Below, in pieces: positions 62,702-64,000 of a stretch of 64,000 bases of DNA; position 1 is the first letter of the stretch; each line of letters starts with the position of its first letter. A program made the position numbers and the translations under genes. This DNA is from JANXQG01 sp963804375 (GTDB taxonomy: Bacteria > Planctomycetota > Planctomycetia > Pirellulales > Thermoguttaceae). Location of the stretch: assembly GCA_963804375.1 (NCBI GenBank), contig CAWDQE010000015.1:620001-684000 (forward strand). The letters run 5' to 3'. The notes under the pieces are model-generated. The model saw nothing but the letters and a program-made list of their open reading frames with translations, made no database searches and was not told the origin of the DNA.

Positions 62702-62714
62702 ACGAGAGGAAACC

Positions 62715-64000
62715 GTGAGTACAATTTGTGCGATGAAACAATCCCGGAACATCTGGCACTTTGTGCTTGGGATTTTGCCAATTCTTGCCGGAACCGCCGC
62801 AATACCGGCTTCCGCCGAGAACCCTTCGCGTTGGCCCAAGCTCGAAGAAGTGATCGTCGTTTCCAAGACGCACTTCGACATCGGCTTCACGGACCTAGCC
62901 AGCCGCGTCGTGGACCGATACCGCACGTCGATGGCCGATCAGGCCCTGAAGCTGGTCGACGAGAGCCGCAGCCTCCCGCCGGACATGCGATTCTCGTGGA
63001 CCCTGGCGGGCTGGCCGATGTCGCAGATTCTTTGGCCGGGCCAGACGGCGGAGCGCCGCGAGCGGTTCGTGGCGGCCATGCGAGCCGGGCGGTTGGTCCC
63101 CCATGCCCTGGCCTTCACCACGCACACCGAATCGCTCGACCTGGAGGACCTGACCCGCGGGTTCCGCTTCTCGGTCGAGATGGCCCGTCTCGCCGGGCAG
63201 CCGCTGCCCACCGGTTGCAAGATGACCGACGTGCCCGACCATACCCGCGGGCTGGCCACGGTCCTGGCCAACGCGGGCGTAAAATTCTTCCACCACGGCT
63301 GCAACGACAACTGCACGCCCGCCGACCTTCCGGAATTGTACTGGTGGGAAGGTCCGGACGGTTCGCGCGTCCTGACGGCGCTTTCCCGGACCTATGGCTC
63401 GGACCTTTGCCCGCCGGCCGGCTGGCCCTACAAGACGTGGCTCTGCATGTGGATGACTTACGACAACCAAGGCCCGCCCAACACCGCGGCGGTCGAGGCC
63501 CTGTTTGCCCGGGCCAAGCGGGACTTGCCGGGCGTGCGCGTACGCTTCGGCCAACTGTCGGACTTTGCCGACGCCATTGCCCGCGAGAAGCCGGACCTGC
63601 CGGTCGTCCGCGGTGACACGCCGGACACGTGGATTTACGGGATCGGGTCGATGCCCATCGAGACCCAGTTGGCACATGCCACCCGGCCGCGGATCGCGGC
63701 GCTGGAAGCGATCGACACGCTGTTGGGAATATGGGGTGTGCCGGCCGCGCCGGCCGCGCCGGCTGTCCGCGATGCCTATGAAAACACCTTGCTCTTCGGC
63801 GAGCACACCTGGGGCCCCGACGTGGGCCGCTACGCCGGCTATAGCTACGGCGACGAATGGAAGAAGAATTTGGCTGCCGGCAAATATCGTTTCCTCCTGG
63901 AGGGATTCGATCAGAAGCGGGCCTACGCCCACCGGGCTGCCGAATTGGTGGAGCCGGCCATCCAAACTCGGATGGCCGCACTGGCCAAGGCGGTCGCCGT
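62715..64000 (+). CDS. DUF5054 / GH38-like protein, 3'-truncated by the window
   Basis: Open from the GTG at 62715, which follows GAGAGGA; an in-frame ATG at 62733 is an alternative. It runs off the window after 428 codons. Signal peptide (MKQSRNIWHFVLGILPILAG), then VIVVSKTHFDIGFTDLASRV, the diagnostic DUF5054 opening, whose HFDIGFTD parallels the metal-binding HxDxGW of GH38 alpha-mannosidases. Further conserved-looking segments are FSWTLAGWPMSQILW, HTESLDLEDLTRGFRFS, TDVPDHTRGLATVLANAG, KFFHHGCNDNCTP and LLFGEHTWGPDVGRY. The zinc-site His and Asp are present. It is likely a secreted alpha-mannosidase-like enzyme, co-transcribed with GH95 and GH20. The catalytic assignment is inferred, and the C-terminal domains are not visible. 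Confidence 0.82.
   Translation, partial: MSTICAMKQSRNIWHFVLGILPILAGTAAIPASAENPSRWPKLEEVIVVSKTHFDIGFTDLASRVVDRYRTSMADQALKLVDESRSLPPDMRFSWTLAGWPMSQILWPGQTAERRERFVAAMRAGRLVPHALAFTTHTESLDLEDLTRGFRFSVEMARLAGQPLPTGCKMTDVPDHTRGLATVLANAGVKFFHHGCNDNCTPADLPELYWWEGPDGSRVLTALSRTYGSDLCPPAGWPYKTWLCMWMTYDNQGPPNTAAVEALFARAKRDLPGVRVRFGQLSDFADAIAREKPDLPVVRGDTPDTWIYGIGSMPIETQLAHATRPRIAALEAIDTLLGIWGVPAAPAAPAVRDAYENTLLFGEHTWGPDVGRYAGYSYGDEWKKNLAAGKYRFLLEGFDQKRAYAHRAAELVEPAIQTRMAALAKAVA

Noticed and set aside
60398..62926. 842-codon open frame on the minus strand
   Set aside because: Antisense to GH95 and the next gene; no domain character.

Overview
This is a GC-rich bacterial chromosome segment whose gene content points to a member of the Planctomycetota (probably Pirellulales-like). 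The evidence is two DUF1559 (PulG-like) proteins, several 'FQF-x-LR-x-LLL' membrane-anchored proteins, a large DUF3857/transglutaminase/TPR protein, many secreted TPR and LRR proteins, sulfatase-free glycan-degradation genes (GH95, GH20, SASA esterase, a DUF5054/GH38-like protein), and many short palindromic repeats between genes. No rRNA, tRNA, CRISPR array or origin was seen.

Layout. Positions 1-7.6 kb hold a 5'-truncated, frameshifted GH95 fucosidase, a sialate O-acetylesterase and a very large transglutaminase-like TPR protein. Positions 7.6-10.2 kb hold a six-hairpin glycosidase-like gene bracketed by long inverted repeats, beside an antisense glycosidase relic. Positions 10.2-31 kb are an accessory region: hypothetical membrane and lipoproteins, DUF1559 proteins, an IS66 copy (13508-16335) sitting in a ~300 bp repeat, a frameshifted TPR gene, an IS21 element (23284-25798) splitting a second DUF1559 gene, an OmpH-like gene, a second TPR gene, an RHS relic and a perfect 37-bp hairpin. 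Positions 31.4-34.8 kb encode a 1122-residue TPR protein with an unrecognised central domain. A second, nearly identical IS66 copy follows (34846-37672). Next come a small HTH gene with a phage-like divergent control region (38.2-38.5 kb), a repeat-rich gap containing a MITE-like insertion, and an esterase fused to a planctomycete-type C-terminal region.

From 42 kb onward the window looks more like core genome: zwf-pgl (oxidative pentose phosphate pathway) transcribed leftward, a DUF4349 lipoprotein, a PaaI-type thioesterase, a two-gene overlapping module of unknown function, a TauE/SafE permease, a DPP-IV-type peptidase, a Dabb protein, a Tat-exported transglutaminase-like protein and an RND efflux pair. 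The right end is a glycan-degradation cluster (GH20, GH95, DUF5054/GH38-like) running off the window.

Working picture: genes at both ends would together strip fucose, acetyl groups, N-acetylhexosamine and possibly mannose from complex glycans. The middle has been remodelled by IS66, IS21, MITE-like and palindromic repeats and by duplication of TPR genes. About a dozen single-base frame breaks, several in homopolymers and several in compensating pairs, affect otherwise well-conserved genes. They are either residual assembly indels or true decay, and every 'pseudogene' call here carries that caveat.
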